64,000 nt of DNA from Streptomyces sp. B1I3 (GTDB lineage Bacteria > Actinomycetota > Actinomycetes > Streptomycetales > Streptomycetaceae), in contig NZ_JAUSYD010000001.1 of assembly GCF_030816615.1 (NCBI RefSeq), positions 1,612,001-1,676,000 on the forward strand. The letters are read 5' to 3'. Positions within the stretch are counted from its first letter, which is position 1. The number at the start of each line of letters is the position of its first letter. A program made the translations under genes and the position numbers. A model generated the notes under the pieces. The model saw only the letters and a list, made by a program, of their open reading frames with translations, was not told the origin of the DNA and made no database searches. Of the stretch, positions 1 through 9,474 are shown piece by piece.

Positions 1-2547
1 GGGTCGACCGGTGCGCCGAAGGGCGTGGTGATCCGGGACCGCACGGTGGGCAATCTGGTCCGCGCCCAGCACCGGGTCTCTCCCTGCGGGGCCGAGGGCA
101 CCACTCTCCAGTACATGACGCTCTCCTTCGACGTCTCCGTCATGGAGATCCTCGGGACGCTCTGCGTCGGTGGCACGCTCGCCCTGATACCCGAGGAACT
201 GCAGAAGGACCTGCACCGGCTGGCCGCGTTCGTCGCCGAGCACGGCGTCACGCGTCTGTACCTGCCCTACATCGCACTCCAGCGGTTCGCCTCGATCGCG
301 GTCGCGGAGGGCCTGCGGTGTGAGGCGCTGCGCGAGATCGCCTCCGTGGGCGAGGCCCTGGTCGTCTCGCCACAGATCCGGGAGTTCTTCGCCCGGCACC
401 CCCGCGCGCGGCTGCTGAACATGTACGGCCCCTCCGAGACCCACCTGGCCACCTGGCACGAGCTGTCCGGCGACCCCGGCGAGTGGCCCGAGGCACCGGC
501 CATCGGCCGTCCGGTCGACGGCATGCGGCTGCTCGTCCTCGGCCCCGACCGCGAACTCGTCCCTCCCGGCGTCACGGGTGAGCTGTACATCGGCGGCCCG
601 CACCTCTCGCCCGGTTATCACGCCAGGCCCGAGGAGACGGCGCTGCGCTTCGTCCCCGATCCGCGCGGTCGGGACGGCGACCTCCTCTATCGCACGGGCG
701 ACCTCGTGCGGTGGAACAGGCACGGCGATCTGGAGTACCTGGGCCGCGCCGACGACCAGATCAAGATCCGCGGTTACCGCATCGAACCCACCGAGGTCGA
801 GGCCGCCCTCGACGCCCTCGAGGGGGTGAGGAGTTCGGCGGTGGTGGCGGTCGAATTCGGAGCGGGCGACCGCCGGCTGGTCGCCGCGATCACGGGGGAC
901 GGCGCCGGAGACGACGGACGGCTGCGGGCCGGACTGGCCGCGCATCTGCCGGACCACATGCTGCCCGCCCACATCGTCCGCCTGGACCGGCTCCCCACCA
1001 CTCCGAGCGGGAAGACCGACCGCGCCGGGCTGGCCGGCAGGCTGGCCGGCGAACTGCGCAGCCGGCGCGCGGACGACCGCGCCGGGGCGGCAGAACCGCC
1101 GCGGGCCGGAACCGAGCGCGAGATCGCCGACCAGTGGTCGGACGTGCTGGGAACCGGGTCCGTGGGACGGGACGAGGACTTCTTCACGCTGGGCGGCAAC
1201 AGCATCATCGCCACCGAACTGGTCTACCGCCTGCGGAGGCTGTACGACATGGAGATCCCGCTGCGGACCCTGTTCGACAATCCCACGGTCGCCGGCATGG
1301 CCGCGCGGATCGAGGAACGGCGCGGCGGCGACACCGCGGCGTTCACGGCGCCCGCGACCGACCTGCGCGGCGATGTGTCCCTGCCGGACACGGTACGGGC
1401 CGGCGACCGGGAAACGGTCCCGGTGGGCGACGCGACCGGACTCCTGCTGACCGGCGCGACCGGCTTCCTCGGCAGCTACCTGCTGCGGGACCTGGCAGCC
1501 ACCCCCGGCCGTACGGTCAACTGCCTGGTGCGCGCGGCCGATGCGCGGGCCGCCATGGAACGGCTGCGCGCCACGGCGACCCTGTACGGCATCACGGACG
1601 ACATCGCCTGGGAGCGGGTGCGCGCCGTACCCGGAGACCTCACACGCGGGCGCATGGGACTGTCCGACGCGGACCACGCGGAGCTGACCGGGTCGGTCCA
1701 GGTGGTCTACCACGCCGCGGCCCACATCAACTTCGTCCTCCCCTACGCCTCGGTGAAGCCGACCAACGTCGACGGTCTGCGGTCCGTACTGGATTTCGCC
1801 GCCACGGGGCGGCTCAAGCCGGTGCACCACATGTCGACCGTCGCGGTGTTCGCCCCCGGCCGGGAAGCCGGGCCGATCACCGAGGAGGCGGTGCCCGAAA
1901 CGTGCGAGGGGCTAGGCATCGGTTACACCCAGAGCAAGTGGGTGGCCGAGGGAATCGTGCGGCTGGCGCGTGAGCGCGGCATGCCGGTGACGGTCTACCG
2001 CATCGGCCGGATCTCCGGGGACAGCGTCAGCGGTGCCTGCCAGGCCGACGACTTCCTGTGGCGCCAGATCAAGAGCTTCATCGAACTCGGTTCGGCCCCG
2101 CCCGCCGAGGAGCTGACGACGGACCTGCTGCCGGTGGACTTCGTCAGCCGGGCCGTCCTCGCCCTCTCCCTCGACCCCTCCGCCGACAACGCGACGTTCC
2201 ACCTCTTCCACCCGCGCGGCTCCGACTTCACCCCGGTGCACGCCGCCGTCCGCGAGTGCGGCTACGCCCTGGACACGGTGCCGGCCGACGAGTGGCTGAC
2301 GCGCCTGGAGGAATCGGCCCGCCTTCCCGGGGGCAACGCCCTCGCGGCGGCCGTGCCGTTGTTCAGGGAAGGCGCGCTGGAACTCGGCGAGAACACGTAC
2401 GGCAACGCAACGACGTCCCGGCTGCTCGAACGTCTGGGGCTGCACTACCCCGACATCGACCACCGGTCCATCTCCCGCATGATCCGCTACTTCGGCTCGA
2501 CCGGGCAGCTGACCGACGACCCGCACCGTGCGCGGCAGAGCGCGTAG
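1..2547 (+). CDS. tomB: NRPS module, partial: adenylation - PCP - thioester reductase (PBD second NRPS, TomB-like)
   Basis: The reading frame is open from base 1, so the 5' end, including any condensation domain, is outside the window. The visible 848 residues begin in the adenylation core (GSTGAPKGV, the A3 loop). NMYGPSET follows near residues 140-147, GRADDQIKIRGYRIEP near 247 and PSGKTDR near 336. The carrier domain has GGNSIIATE with Ser401 as the expected phosphopantetheine site. From about residue 480 a Rossmann reductase follows (GATGFLGSYL), with the Tyr642/Lys646 pair in YTQSKW. In PBD assembly such a module loads the modified proline unit, and its R domain releases the dipeptide as an aldehyde that closes to the imine or carbinolamine. 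The following anthranilate and tyrosine genes support this role; the symbol rests on remembered gene order. Confidence 0.88.
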   Translation, partial: GSTGAPKGVVIRDRTVGNLVRAQHRVSPCGAEGTTLQYMTLSFDVSVMEILGTLCVGGTLALIPEELQKDLHRLAAFVAEHGVTRLYLPYIALQRFASIAVAEGLRCEALREIASVGEALVVSPQIREFFARHPRARLLNMYGPSETHLATWHELSGDPGEWPEAPAIGRPVDGMRLLVLGPDRELVPPGVTGELYIGGPHLSPGYHARPEETALRFVPDPRGRDGDLLYRTGDLVRWNRHGDLEYLGRADDQIKIRGYRIEPTEVEAALDALEGVRSSAVVAVEFGAGDRRLVAAITGDGAGDDGRLRAGLAAHLPDHMLPAHIVRLDRLPTTPSGKTDRAGLAGRLAGELRSRRADDRAGAAEPPRAGTEREIADQWSDVLGTGSVGRDEDFFTLGGNSIIATELVYRLRRLYDMEIPLRTLFDNPTVAGMAARIEERRGGDTAAFTAPATDLRGDVSLPDTVRAGDRETVPVGDATGLLLTGATGFLGSYLLRDLAATPGRTVNCLVRAADARAAMERLRATATLYGITDDIAWERVRAVPGDLTRGRMGLSDADHAELTGSVQVVYHAAAHINFVLPYASVKPTNVDGLRSVLDFAATGRLKPVHHMSTVAVFAPGREAGPITEEAVPETCEGLGIGYTQSKWVAEGIVRLARERGMPVTVYRIGRISGDSVSGACQADDFLWRQIKSFIELGSAPPAEELTTDLLPVDFVSRAVLALSLDPSADNATFHLFHPRGSDFTPVHAAVRECGYALDTVPADEWLTRLEESARLPGGNALAAAVPLFREGALELGENTYGNATTSRLLERLGLHYPDIDHRSISRMIRYFGSTGQLTDDPHRARQSA

Positions 2548-2635
2548 GCGCAGGGCAGCCGGTCCGCAGCCATCCCTTTCCAGACATCCTCAGGCGGCCA
2601 CCCCCACGGGCCGCCTCATAGCGAAGGCCGACAGC

Positions 2636-3853
2636 ATGTCTCGAAACCCCGTGCCGGGCGCCGAACACGATCCGTTGATCGCCTCGATGGTGGCCGGACT
2701 GCCCGCCCGTCAACAGCCCCAGTGGCCCGACCGCTCCCTCCTCCCCCAGGTGCACGAACGACTGGCCGGTGAGCCGCCCCTGGTCTCGTACGACAGCGTC
2801 ACCGCACTCGGCGGGCTGCTCGCCCGGGCCGCCGAAGGTGAGTTCTGCCTGCTCCAGGCCGGCGACTGCGTGGAGTTGACCACCGAGTGCGAACCGCGCG
2901 ACATCGCCCGCAAGGTGGAGATGCTCGACGTGCTCGGGGACATCATGTGCACGAGCTCCGGGCTGCCCGTCCTGCGCGTCGGACGGATAGCCGGCCAGTT
3001 CTCGAAGCCCCGCTCCCAGGACTGGGAGACCGTGTACGACGACCGGCTGCCGGTGTTCCGGGGCCCGGTCGTCAACGCGCCGGACCCTTACCGGGCGGCC
3101 CGCACTCCCGACCCCTCCCGGATCCTGGCGGGGCTGAAGGCCGCCCGCTGCGCCGTCACCGCCATCGACCGGCTCGGGCGCGGCGAGGGCACCCTGCCGC
3201 AGGACCGGATATGGACCAGCCACGAGGCGCTCCTGCTGGACTACGAACTTCCCCTGGTCCGGCGGCACGGGGCGGGTGGCAGCTACCTGGCCTCCACGCA
3301 CTGGCCCTGGATCGGCGAGCGCACCCGCCAGCCGGACAACGCGCACGTACGGCTGCTGGCCGAACTGGACAACCCGGTGGCATGCAAGATCGGCCCCGAA
3401 GCGACGGTCGACGAGGTGCTGGCCGTGTGCGCGGTGCTCGACCCGCACCGCACGCCCGGCAGGCTCACTCTCATCGCCCGTTTCGGCGCGGGGCAGATCG
3501 CCCGGGTGGCACCGCTGGTGCGGGCCGTGAAGCAGGCCGGGCACCCCGTGCTGTGGATGTGCGACCCCATGCACGGGAACACCGTCGTGACGTCGGACGG
3601 GCTCAAGACGCGCAAGCTCGACGCGATCATGTCCGAGATCCGGCAGTGCATCGACGTGGTGTCGGAGAACTCCGGGCGGTGCGCCGGGCTCCATCTGGAG
3701 GTGTCCCCCGACGACATCTCCGAATGTGACGGAGCGGGCCAGTCCCCCGTGCCGGGGCCCGCCTACCGAAGCCTGTGCGACCCCCGGCTCAGCCTCGTCC
3801 AGGCCGTGGCCGCCGCGGCACACTGGCGTCTTCCCGTCGGGGCGGCGGCATGA
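2636..3853 (+). CDS. tomC: Class II DAHP synthase (secondary-metabolism paralogue, TomC-like)
   Basis: Predicted 405-residue 3-deoxy-D-arabino-heptulosonate-7-phosphate synthase of the plant-like class II family. It condenses phosphoenolpyruvate and erythrose-4-phosphate to open the shikimate pathway. Family hallmarks are LLQAGDCVE, RVGRIAGQFSKPRS and CDPMHGNT. The ATG at 2636 was preferred to upstream in-frame starts because the upstream residues are low-complexity Arg/Ala and GCGAAGG lies just before it. The stop overlaps the next start (ATGA), so it should be translationally coupled to the PhzE-like gene. Its place in an anthranilate-consuming cluster argues that it boosts chorismate supply, as phzC-type genes do, rather than being the primary AroG. 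Confidence 0.88.
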   Translation: MSRNPVPGAEHDPLIASMVAGLPARQQPQWPDRSLLPQVHERLAGEPPLVSYDSVTALGGLLARAAEGEFCLLQAGDCVELTTECEPRDIARKVEMLDVLGDIMCTSSGLPVLRVGRIAGQFSKPRSQDWETVYDDRLPVFRGPVVNAPDPYRAARTPDPSRILAGLKAARCAVTAIDRLGRGEGTLPQDRIWTSHEALLLDYELPLVRRHGAGGSYLASTHWPWIGERTRQPDNAHVRLLAELDNPVACKIGPEATVDEVLAVCAVLDPHRTPGRLTLIARFGAGQIARVAPLVRAVKQAGHPVLWMCDPMHGNTVVTSDGLKTRKLDAIMSEIRQCIDVVSENSGRCAGLHLEVSPDDISECDGAGQSPVPGPAYRSLCDPRLSLVQAVAAAAHWRLPVGAAA

Positions 3854-5832
3854 GCGCGGCCCGCCGGTCCGCCGTGCGGGCCCGCGCCCGTGACGCGACC
3901 CTGCCACCCCCGGGCCGGCCGTTCGCGGTGCTCCACCGCCCCGGTGCCGACCGCGCGGCGCCCGTCGAGATCCTGAGCGGTCCGGTCCGCCGCGCGGACG
4001 ACCTCGACGCCCTGGGCCTGGACCGCCCCGCCCCGGCCGCCCGGGGAGCGGACGGGGCGGGCACCCTGGTGCTGGCCCCCTACCGGCAGATCCGTGAGCG
4101 CGGCTTCGCGTGCCCCGACGACGGTGAGCCGCTGCTCGCCATGGAGGTGCGGGACCACCGGCGGGTACCGCTGGACGAGCTGCTGGACTGCCTGCCGGAC
4201 CGGTCTCCGCAGGTGGAGGACACCTGCTTCGACGTCGACGACGACGGGTACGCGGCCGCGGTGGACAGCATCGTCCACCGCGAGATCCATCACGGTGAGG
4301 GCTCCAACTTCGTGCTGGCCCGCAGTCTGCACGGCCGGATCCGCGACTTCGACCGGACCGCCGCGCTCGCGGTGCTGCGCGGGCTGATGACCGCGGAGAC
4401 CGGCGCGTACTGGACGTTCCTGGTGTTCACCGGGGACCGGTACCTGATCGGCAGCACCCCGGAGCAGCAGGTGCGTGTCCGCGGTGACCGGGTGGACATG
4501 AACCCGATCAGCGGGACGTACCGGTACCCGGAGACGGGCGCGGATCTGCCGGGACTGCTGCGTTTCCTGCGGGACCCCAAGGAGACCGACGAGCTCTACA
4601 TGGTGGTGGACGAAGAGCTCAAGATGATGACGTCCCTGTGCGGCCGGGACGTGCGGGTCAGCGGCCCGTCCCTGAAGTGGATGTCCCGGCTCGCACACAC
4701 CGAGTACTACCTGTCGGGCCGCTCGGAGCGCCCGCTCACCGAGATCCTGCGCACCACCATGCCGGCGCCGACCGTGACGGGCAGCCCGGTGGAGAACGCC
4801 TGCCGGGTGATCGCGCGGTGCGAGCCGCAGGGACGCGGCTACTACAGCGGGGTCATCGCCCTGCTGGGCCACGAGGGCGGGCAGCGCCGGCTGGACGCGG
4901 CCATCATGCTGCGTACGGCGGACCTCGGTGTGGACGGCACGGTCCGGCTCACGGCGGGAGCCACGGTGGTGCGGGAATCGGTGCCCGCCAACGAGACGGC
5001 GGAGACCACCGCCAAGCTGTCCGGCCTGCTCGACGCGCTGTCCGGCCGGCGGACGGCCAAGGCCCCCGCCCGGGCCCCCGCCGCCGGGCTGACCGACGCC
5101 GGTCCGGTGCGCGGCGCGCTGGCGGCGCGCAACGACGGGCTGGCCGCCTTCTGGCTCGGGGACACCGGTCAGGCGGGCGGCGTGGGCACCGAGGTCACGA
5201 TCGTCGACGCCGAGGACGGCTTCACCTCCATGCTCGCCTACCAGTTGCGGTCGCTGGGGTGCGCGGTGCGTCTGGTGCCGTGGTACCGCGCGGAGCGACC
5301 CGCCGCGGCGGGAGGCGCCTCCGGCGCCCGGGGCGTCGTCCTCCTCGGCCCGGGCCCCGGTGACCCGCAGGACTCCGCGAACCAGCGGGTGCTGGCCCTG
5401 CGGGCGGTCGCCTCCGAACGGCTCGCGGACGGTCTGCCGCTGGCGGCGGTCTGCCTGGGGCATCAGGTGGTGTGCACCCTTCTGGGGCTGCCCGTCGCCA
5501 GGCTGCCCGACCCGGCGCAGGGCAGGCGGCTACGGGTTCCCCTGTGGGGCAGGCAGCGCACGGCCGGCTTCTACAACAGCTTCACCGCGCACGCGGACCG
5601 CGACTGGCTGCGCCCACCCCTGTCCGGCTCGGCCGTCCAGGTGCAGCGCCGCGGCGACGAGGTCATCGCCCTGCGCGGGCCGGCCCTGTCCACCATCCAG
5701 TTCCACGCGGAGTCGTTCCTGACCGAGGACGGCCCCGGCATCCTGGCCGATCTGCTGGCCGGTGCGCTGACACCGGCCCGGGCGGACCTGGCGACGATCC
5801 ACGAGAACAGGGGCACTCATGAACATGCCTGA
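3850..5832 (+). CDS. tomD: PhzE-like 2-amino-2-deoxyisochorismate (ADIC)/anthranilate synthase with intact glutaminase domain (TomD-like)
   Basis: Predicted 660-residue fusion of a chorismate-binding domain (about residues 1-430) and a class I glutamine amidotransferase (about 460-650). The synthase half has NPISGTYRYPETG, PKETDELYMVVDEE (Mg-binding acids) and APTVTGSP...GRGYYSG, the PhzE pattern. The glutaminase half is complete: GPGPGDP loop, Cys535 in AAVCLGHQ, and the His619/Glu621 pair in QFHAES. It should aminate chorismate with ammonia from glutamine, giving ADIC or anthranilate for the PBD A ring. It overlaps the DAHP synthase by ATGA and the flavin reductase by 14 bases. Compare the second copy at 18190-20139, whose glutaminase is dead. 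Confidence 0.87.
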   Translation: MSAARRSAVRARARDATLPPPGRPFAVLHRPGADRAAPVEILSGPVRRADDLDALGLDRPAPAARGADGAGTLVLAPYRQIRERGFACPDDGEPLLAMEVRDHRRVPLDELLDCLPDRSPQVEDTCFDVDDDGYAAAVDSIVHREIHHGEGSNFVLARSLHGRIRDFDRTAALAVLRGLMTAETGAYWTFLVFTGDRYLIGSTPEQQVRVRGDRVDMNPISGTYRYPETGADLPGLLRFLRDPKETDELYMVVDEELKMMTSLCGRDVRVSGPSLKWMSRLAHTEYYLSGRSERPLTEILRTTMPAPTVTGSPVENACRVIARCEPQGRGYYSGVIALLGHEGGQRRLDAAIMLRTADLGVDGTVRLTAGATVVRESVPANETAETTAKLSGLLDALSGRRTAKAPARAPAAGLTDAGPVRGALAARNDGLAAFWLGDTGQAGGVGTEVTIVDAEDGFTSMLAYQLRSLGCAVRLVPWYRAERPAAAGGASGARGVVLLGPGPGDPQDSANQRVLALRAVASERLADGLPLAAVCLGHQVVCTLLGLPVARLPDPAQGRRLRVPLWGRQRTAGFYNSFTAHADRDWLRPPLSGSAVQVQRRGDEVIALRGPALSTIQFHAESFLTEDGPGILADLLAGALTPARADLATIHENRGTHEHA

Positions 5833-6406
5833 CGGCGGCGTGCGCACCGCGCCCCGCCCGATCGATCCGCGCGCGCTGCGCAGTTGCATGGGCCAGTTCG
5901 CCACCGGGGTCACGGTGATCACCTGTCGGCGGGGTGACGTCGTCCACGGCACGACGGTCAACGCGTTCACCTCGGTGTCGCTGGACCCGCCCCTGGCCCT
6001 GGTGGCCCTGGACCGGCGCAGCCGTGCGGGTGCGCTGCTGCTGGAGGACGGCGGGTACGTCATCAACATCCTCGACGAGACGCAGCGCGACCTCGCCATG
6101 CACTTCGCCGGGCGCCCCATGGCGGACCCGGTGCCATGGGTGGACGAGAGCGGACCGCATCCGCGGCTGGCCGGCGCGGTGGCCCACCTCGTCTGCCGCC
6201 CCTGGCAGGTGCACGACGGAGGCGACCACACACTGCACATCGGACGCGTCGAGGAGTTCGAGAGCCGCCCGGGGCGGCCGCTGCTGTTCCACCGCGGCGC
6301 CTTCCCGGAACTGGCGCAGGACGAGTCCGACGGCGCCTGGTCGCTGTGCCTGGACGGCATGGACCCGGTGGAGCACTTCCACGCCCGCGACGAGACAAGG
6401 GACTGA
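5819..6406 (+). CDS. tomE: Flavin reductase, small component of a two-component monooxygenase (TomE-like)
   Basis: 195 residues of the HpaC/PheA2 flavin reductase-like family, with [23 protein letters not shown] and a mid-protein GYVINIL segment. It should supply reduced flavin to the adjacent HpaB-type hydroxylase, which starts five bases after this gene ends. The start at 5819 has AGGGGCA just upstream and lies inside the end of the preceding gene; an ATG at 5825 is an alternative. The pair is inferred to hydroxylate the anthranilate ring, which is not demonstrable from sequence alone. Confidence 0.85.
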   Translation: MNMPDGGVRTAPRPIDPRALRSCMGQFATGVTVITCRRGDVVHGTTVNAFTSVSLDPPLALVALDRRSRAGALLLEDGGYVINILDETQRDLAMHFAGRPMADPVPWVDESGPHPRLAGAVAHLVCRPWQVHDGGDHTLHIGRVEEFESRPGRPLLFHRGAFPELAQDESDGAWSLCLDGMDPVEHFHARDETRD

Positions 6407-6411
6407 ATCAG

Positions 6412-7986
6412 ATGACGGAGAGGGACGATGTGACCGGCACGGCGGACTCCGGCGACCGGGCGCACGAGGCGCCGCGCCGCGTGACCCGGCCGCTGACCGG
6501 CGACGAGTACCTGGAGAGCCTCCGGGACGGCCGGGAGATCTGGGCGTACGGGGAACGGGTCGACGACGTCACCAAGCACCCTGCGTTCCGCAACACGGCA
6601 CGGATGACGGCGCGCCTGTACGACGCCCTGCACGACCCCGAGCACCATGACACGCTGACCGCGCCCACCGACACGGGCAGCGACGGCTTCACGCACAAGT
6701 TCTACCGGGTGCCGCGCAGTGTGGAGGACATGGTCGGGGACCGGGACGCGATCGCCAGGTGGGCCCGGCTGACCTACGGCTGGATGGGGCGGAGCCCGGA
6801 CTACAAGGCGAGCTTCCTGGTGACGCTGGGCGCGAACCCGGAGTACTACGGGGACTTCGCGGACAACGCACGGCGCTGGTACGCCGAGGCGCAGGAGCGG
6901 GTGCTGTTCTGGAACCACGCGGTGATCAACCCGCCCGTGGACCGCCACCGGGCGCCGGACGACGTCGACGACGTGTTCGTGCACGTCGAGAAGGAGTGTG
7001 ACGACGGCCTCGTGGTGAGCGGCGCGAAGGTGGTGGCCACGGGGTCGGCCCTGACCCACTTCAACTTCGTCGCGCACTACGGCCTGCCGGTGAAGAAGAA
7101 GGAGTTCGCCCTGGTGGCCACCCTGCCGATGGGGGCGCCGGGGGTGAAGCTGATCTGCCGTCAGTCGTACGAGCTGGCCGCCAGCCGCATGGGCAGCCCG
7201 TTCGACTATCCGCTCTCGAGCCGGCTGGACGAGAACGACACCGTCTTCATCCTGGACAAGGTGAAGATCCCCTGGGAGAACGTCTTCATCTACGGGGACA
7301 CGGCGAAGGCCGGTACCTTCCTGAACACGTCCGGGTTCACACACCGGCTCACGTTCCACGGTGTCACCCGGCTCGCGGTCAAGCTCGATTTCCTGGCCGG
7401 TCTGCTGCTCAAGGGGCTGGACGTGACCGGGACGAAGGATTTCCGGGGAATTCAGACGCGGGTCGGCGAGGTACTCGCCTGGCGCAACATGTTCTGGGGC
7501 CTCAGCGACGCGATGGCACACAATCCGAACCCGTGGCACGACGGCGGGCTGCTGCCGAATCTGGATTACGGCATGGCATACCGCTGGTTCATGACCATCG
7601 GGTATCCGCGTGTACGCGAGATCATCATGCAGGATCTCAGCAGCGGTCTGATCTATCTGAACTCGCACGCCAAGGATTTCCAGAACCCCGAACTGCGGCC
7701 GCATCTGGACCGGTACATGCGGGGCTCGAACGGATACGACTCGGTGGAGCGGGTCAAGCTGATGAAGCTGATCTGGGATTCGGTGGGCACGGAGTTCGCG
7801 GGACGGCACGAGTTGTACGAGCGCAATTACTCGGGTAACCACGAGAATGTGCGCATCGAACTGCTGATGGCACAGACGGCCTCCGGCCAGGTGGACGGTT
7901 ATCGCGGTTTCGCCGAGGAGTGCATGGCGGAGTACGACCTGGACGGCTGGACCGCTCCCGACCTGATCGGGCCCGACCAGGCATGA
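6412..7986 (+). CDS. tomF: 4-hydroxyphenylacetate 3-hydroxylase (HpaB)-type flavin monooxygenase (TomF-like)
   Basis: 524 residues, the normal length for the large oxygenase of HpaB-type two-component systems. Recognisable stretches are [19 protein letters not shown] at the N terminus, [45 protein letters not shown] and a C-terminal [18 protein letters not shown]. It would use the reduced flavin made by the preceding gene to ortho-hydroxylate an aromatic substrate. In this cluster the likely substrate is anthranilate or hydroxyanthranilate. The reading frame extends upstream of 6412 inside the flavin reductase gene, but ATG 6412 follows the reductase stop directly and begins the conserved region. 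Bases 8004-8043 form a terminator behind it. Confidence 0.88.
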   Translation: MTERDDVTGTADSGDRAHEAPRRVTRPLTGDEYLESLRDGREIWAYGERVDDVTKHPAFRNTARMTARLYDALHDPEHHDTLTAPTDTGSDGFTHKFYRVPRSVEDMVGDRDAIARWARLTYGWMGRSPDYKASFLVTLGANPEYYGDFADNARRWYAEAQERVLFWNHAVINPPVDRHRAPDDVDDVFVHVEKECDDGLVVSGAKVVATGSALTHFNFVAHYGLPVKKKEFALVATLPMGAPGVKLICRQSYELAASRMGSPFDYPLSSRLDENDTVFILDKVKIPWENVFIYGDTAKAGTFLNTSGFTHRLTFHGVTRLAVKLDFLAGLLLKGLDVTGTKDFRGIQTRVGEVLAWRNMFWGLSDAMAHNPNPWHDGGLLPNLDYGMAYRWFMTIGYPRVREIIMQDLSSGLIYLNSHAKDFQNPELRPHLDRYMRGSNGYDSVERVKLMKLIWDSVGTEFAGRHELYERNYSGNHENVRIELLMAQTASGQVDGYRGFAEECMAEYDLDGWTAPDLIGPDQA

Positions 7987-8003
7987 GTGCCGGGGAACGC
8001 CTT

Positions 8004-8043
8004 CCGGGGCGGCGGGCGGCCGGTGTCCGGCCCGCCGCCCCGG
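8004..8043. terminator. Bidirectional terminator between convergent tomF- and tomG-like genes
   Basis: Bases 8004-8017 (CCGGGGCGGCGGGC) are perfectly complementary to 8030-8043. The 12-base loop can pair further (CGG-TGT-CCG). The hairpin occupies the 73-base gap between two converging genes. There is no T-run, as is usual for streptomycete terminators. Confidence 0.75.
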
Positions 8044-8059
8044 GGGGTCCCGCGGTTCG

Positions 8060-8728
8060 TCAGGGCAGGATCAGCGCCAGGGTGAACCCGTCGTACCCCT
8101 TGCCTCCCACCGTCTGGATCGAGGTGGCGCTGACCCGGGGCTCGGCGGCCACCATCTCGTGGAACCGGCGCATTCCCCGCACACCTCCGTCCGGGTCGCC
8201 GGGTTCGCCGACCGCTCCGCCGAGCACGACGTTGTCGACGACGATCACTCCGCCCGGGCGGGAGAGTTCGAGCGCCCAGGTGAAGTACTCCGGGGTGTCG
8301 GGCTTGTTCGCGTCGATGAAGACCATGTCGAACGGCGGACCGCCGGCCTTCGCGAGGGTGGGCAGGATGTCGAGCGCCCTGCCCACGTGCTGCTCGACGA
8401 CGCCGGCGACGCCGGCCTGTTCCAGATGGCCTGCGGCGGCCTCGGCGAACGCGCGTTCCCACTCGATGGTGACCAGCCGCCCGCCGGGCGGCAGCGCCCG
8501 GGCGAGCCAGATGGTGCTGTACCCGCCGAAGGTGCCTATCTCAAGAATGCGCTCGGCACCCTGGATACGGGCCAGCAGGTGCAGCAGTTTCCCCTGGGGC
8601 CGGGAGACCCCGATATCCGGGAGATCGAATGCCATGTGCGCCTGGGCGGCGGCCGCCAGTGCGGGGTCCTCGTCACCGAGAACCGTATCGAAGTAGCTGT
8701 CCACCGCGCTCCACAGTTTCTGTTCCAT
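8060..8728 (-). CDS. tomG: Class I SAM-dependent O-methyltransferase (CCoAOMT/COMT-like, TomG-like)
   Basis: 222 residues, typical of metal-dependent catechol/caffeoyl-CoA O-methyltransferases. Visible are RILEIGTFGGYSTIWLARAL (SAM loop), VTIEWERAFAEAAAGHL, FDMVFIDANKPDTPEYF and the metal-site VDNVVLGGAVGEP. It probably methylates a hydroxyl on the dihydroxyanthranilate A ring, giving a methoxy/hydroxy pattern as in tomaymycin. ATG 8728 was chosen because conserved helix MEQKLWSAVDSYFDTVLG starts there and the codons upstream look non-coding. It is transcribed away from the C-ring operon, out of an AT-richer 240-base intergenic region. Confidence 0.86.
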   Translation of the reverse strand: MEQKLWSAVDSYFDTVLGDEDPALAAAAQAHMAFDLPDIGVSRPQGKLLHLLARIQGAERILEIGTFGGYSTIWLARALPPGGRLVTIEWERAFAEAAAGHLEQAGVAGVVEQHVGRALDILPTLAKAGGPPFDMVFIDANKPDTPEYFTWALELSRPGGVIVVDNVVLGGAVGEPGDPDGGVRGMRRFHEMVAAEPRVSATSIQTVGGKGYDGFTLALILP

Positions 8729-8890
8729 GACACCAATATTCTCCGGAAGGGACGGTACGGGCAAGCCCCGAAAGTAAATTTCACAAGAATTGCATGACAT
8801 ATGACCGATAGTCGATCCATCGATTCGTGCTGCCCTGGAAATGTTTCCCCGATCCACCTCGGCGATTGAATTGAAAAACCCCTCCCGCAC

Positions 8891-8920
8891 TTGACCGAAT
8901 TTCTCGGTAATCGCTAGCCT
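8891..8920 (+). promoter_or_regulatory. Sigma-70-type promoter of the C-ring operon (tomH to tomN)
   Basis: TTGACC at 8891-8896 and TAGCCT at 8915-8920 are separated by 18 bases. They lie about 50 bases upstream of the TTG start at 8971, in the AT-rich stretch between the divergent methyltransferase and dioxygenase genes. This is a consensus reading, not an experimental site. Confidence 0.55.
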
Positions 8921-8970
8921 GAACGAGGAAAACAATTCGATCTCTCTTGCAACGAGAGGAGCGCAGTACC

Positions 8971-9474
8971 TTGCATCGAACCCTGACCGCGACAGAGCCA
9001 CCGACGGGCTCCGACCTCGTACCGGAGCTTCACCACGTGGGAGTGCAGACGGGCGACCTCGACAACTGCGTCGCCTGGTACGAGGAGTTCTTCGGCTGCC
9101 GGCCGAACTGGACCCTGGACACGTTCTCCGACCTCACGCTGAGCCGGCTGCCCGGTATCACCCGGCTGACCGAGCTGGCGGTGGCCGGCCTGCGCTTCCA
9201 CCTCTTCGAACGCGCCGGGCACGACAACGCCGTCCCCGGCGGCAACACCCGTCAGTTCCAGCACATCTGCCTGTCCACCGGATCGGCCGAAGAGCTCCGG
9301 GCCTGGCGTGACCGATGGTTACGCCTGTACGAGTCCGGCCGCTACACCTTCGCCGGCGACGAACAGCCCACCGACATCGTCACCGACGCGGACGGTGTGC
9401 AGAGCTGTTACGTCCTGGACGTCAACGGGCTGGAGTTCGAGTTCACCTACGTCCCGCCAGGAGGAGACCGATGA
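8971..9474 (+). CDS. tomH: L-DOPA 2,3-extradiol dioxygenase, vicinal oxygen chelate fold (TomH/LmbB1-like)
   Basis: 167 residues with paired VOC motifs. ELHHVGVQTGDLDNCVAWYE opens the protein with the first metal His, FQHICLSTGS gives a second His, and LEFEFTYVP gives the closing Glu. In PBD, lincomycin and hormaomycin pathways this family cleaves L-DOPA extradiolly, and the product cyclises to the dihydropyrrole precursor of the C ring. The start is taken as TTG 8971 because GAGAGGAG sits 10 bases upstream; another in-frame TTG at 8947 lacks a ribosome site. It is the first gene of the operon, and its stop overlaps the next ATG. Confidence 0.85.
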   Translation: MHRTLTATEPPTGSDLVPELHHVGVQTGDLDNCVAWYEEFFGCRPNWTLDTFSDLTLSRLPGITRLTELAVAGLRFHLFERAGHDNAVPGGNTRQFQHICLSTGSAEELRAWRDRWLRLYESGRYTFAGDEQPTDIVTDADGVQSCYVLDVNGLEFEFTYVPPGGDR

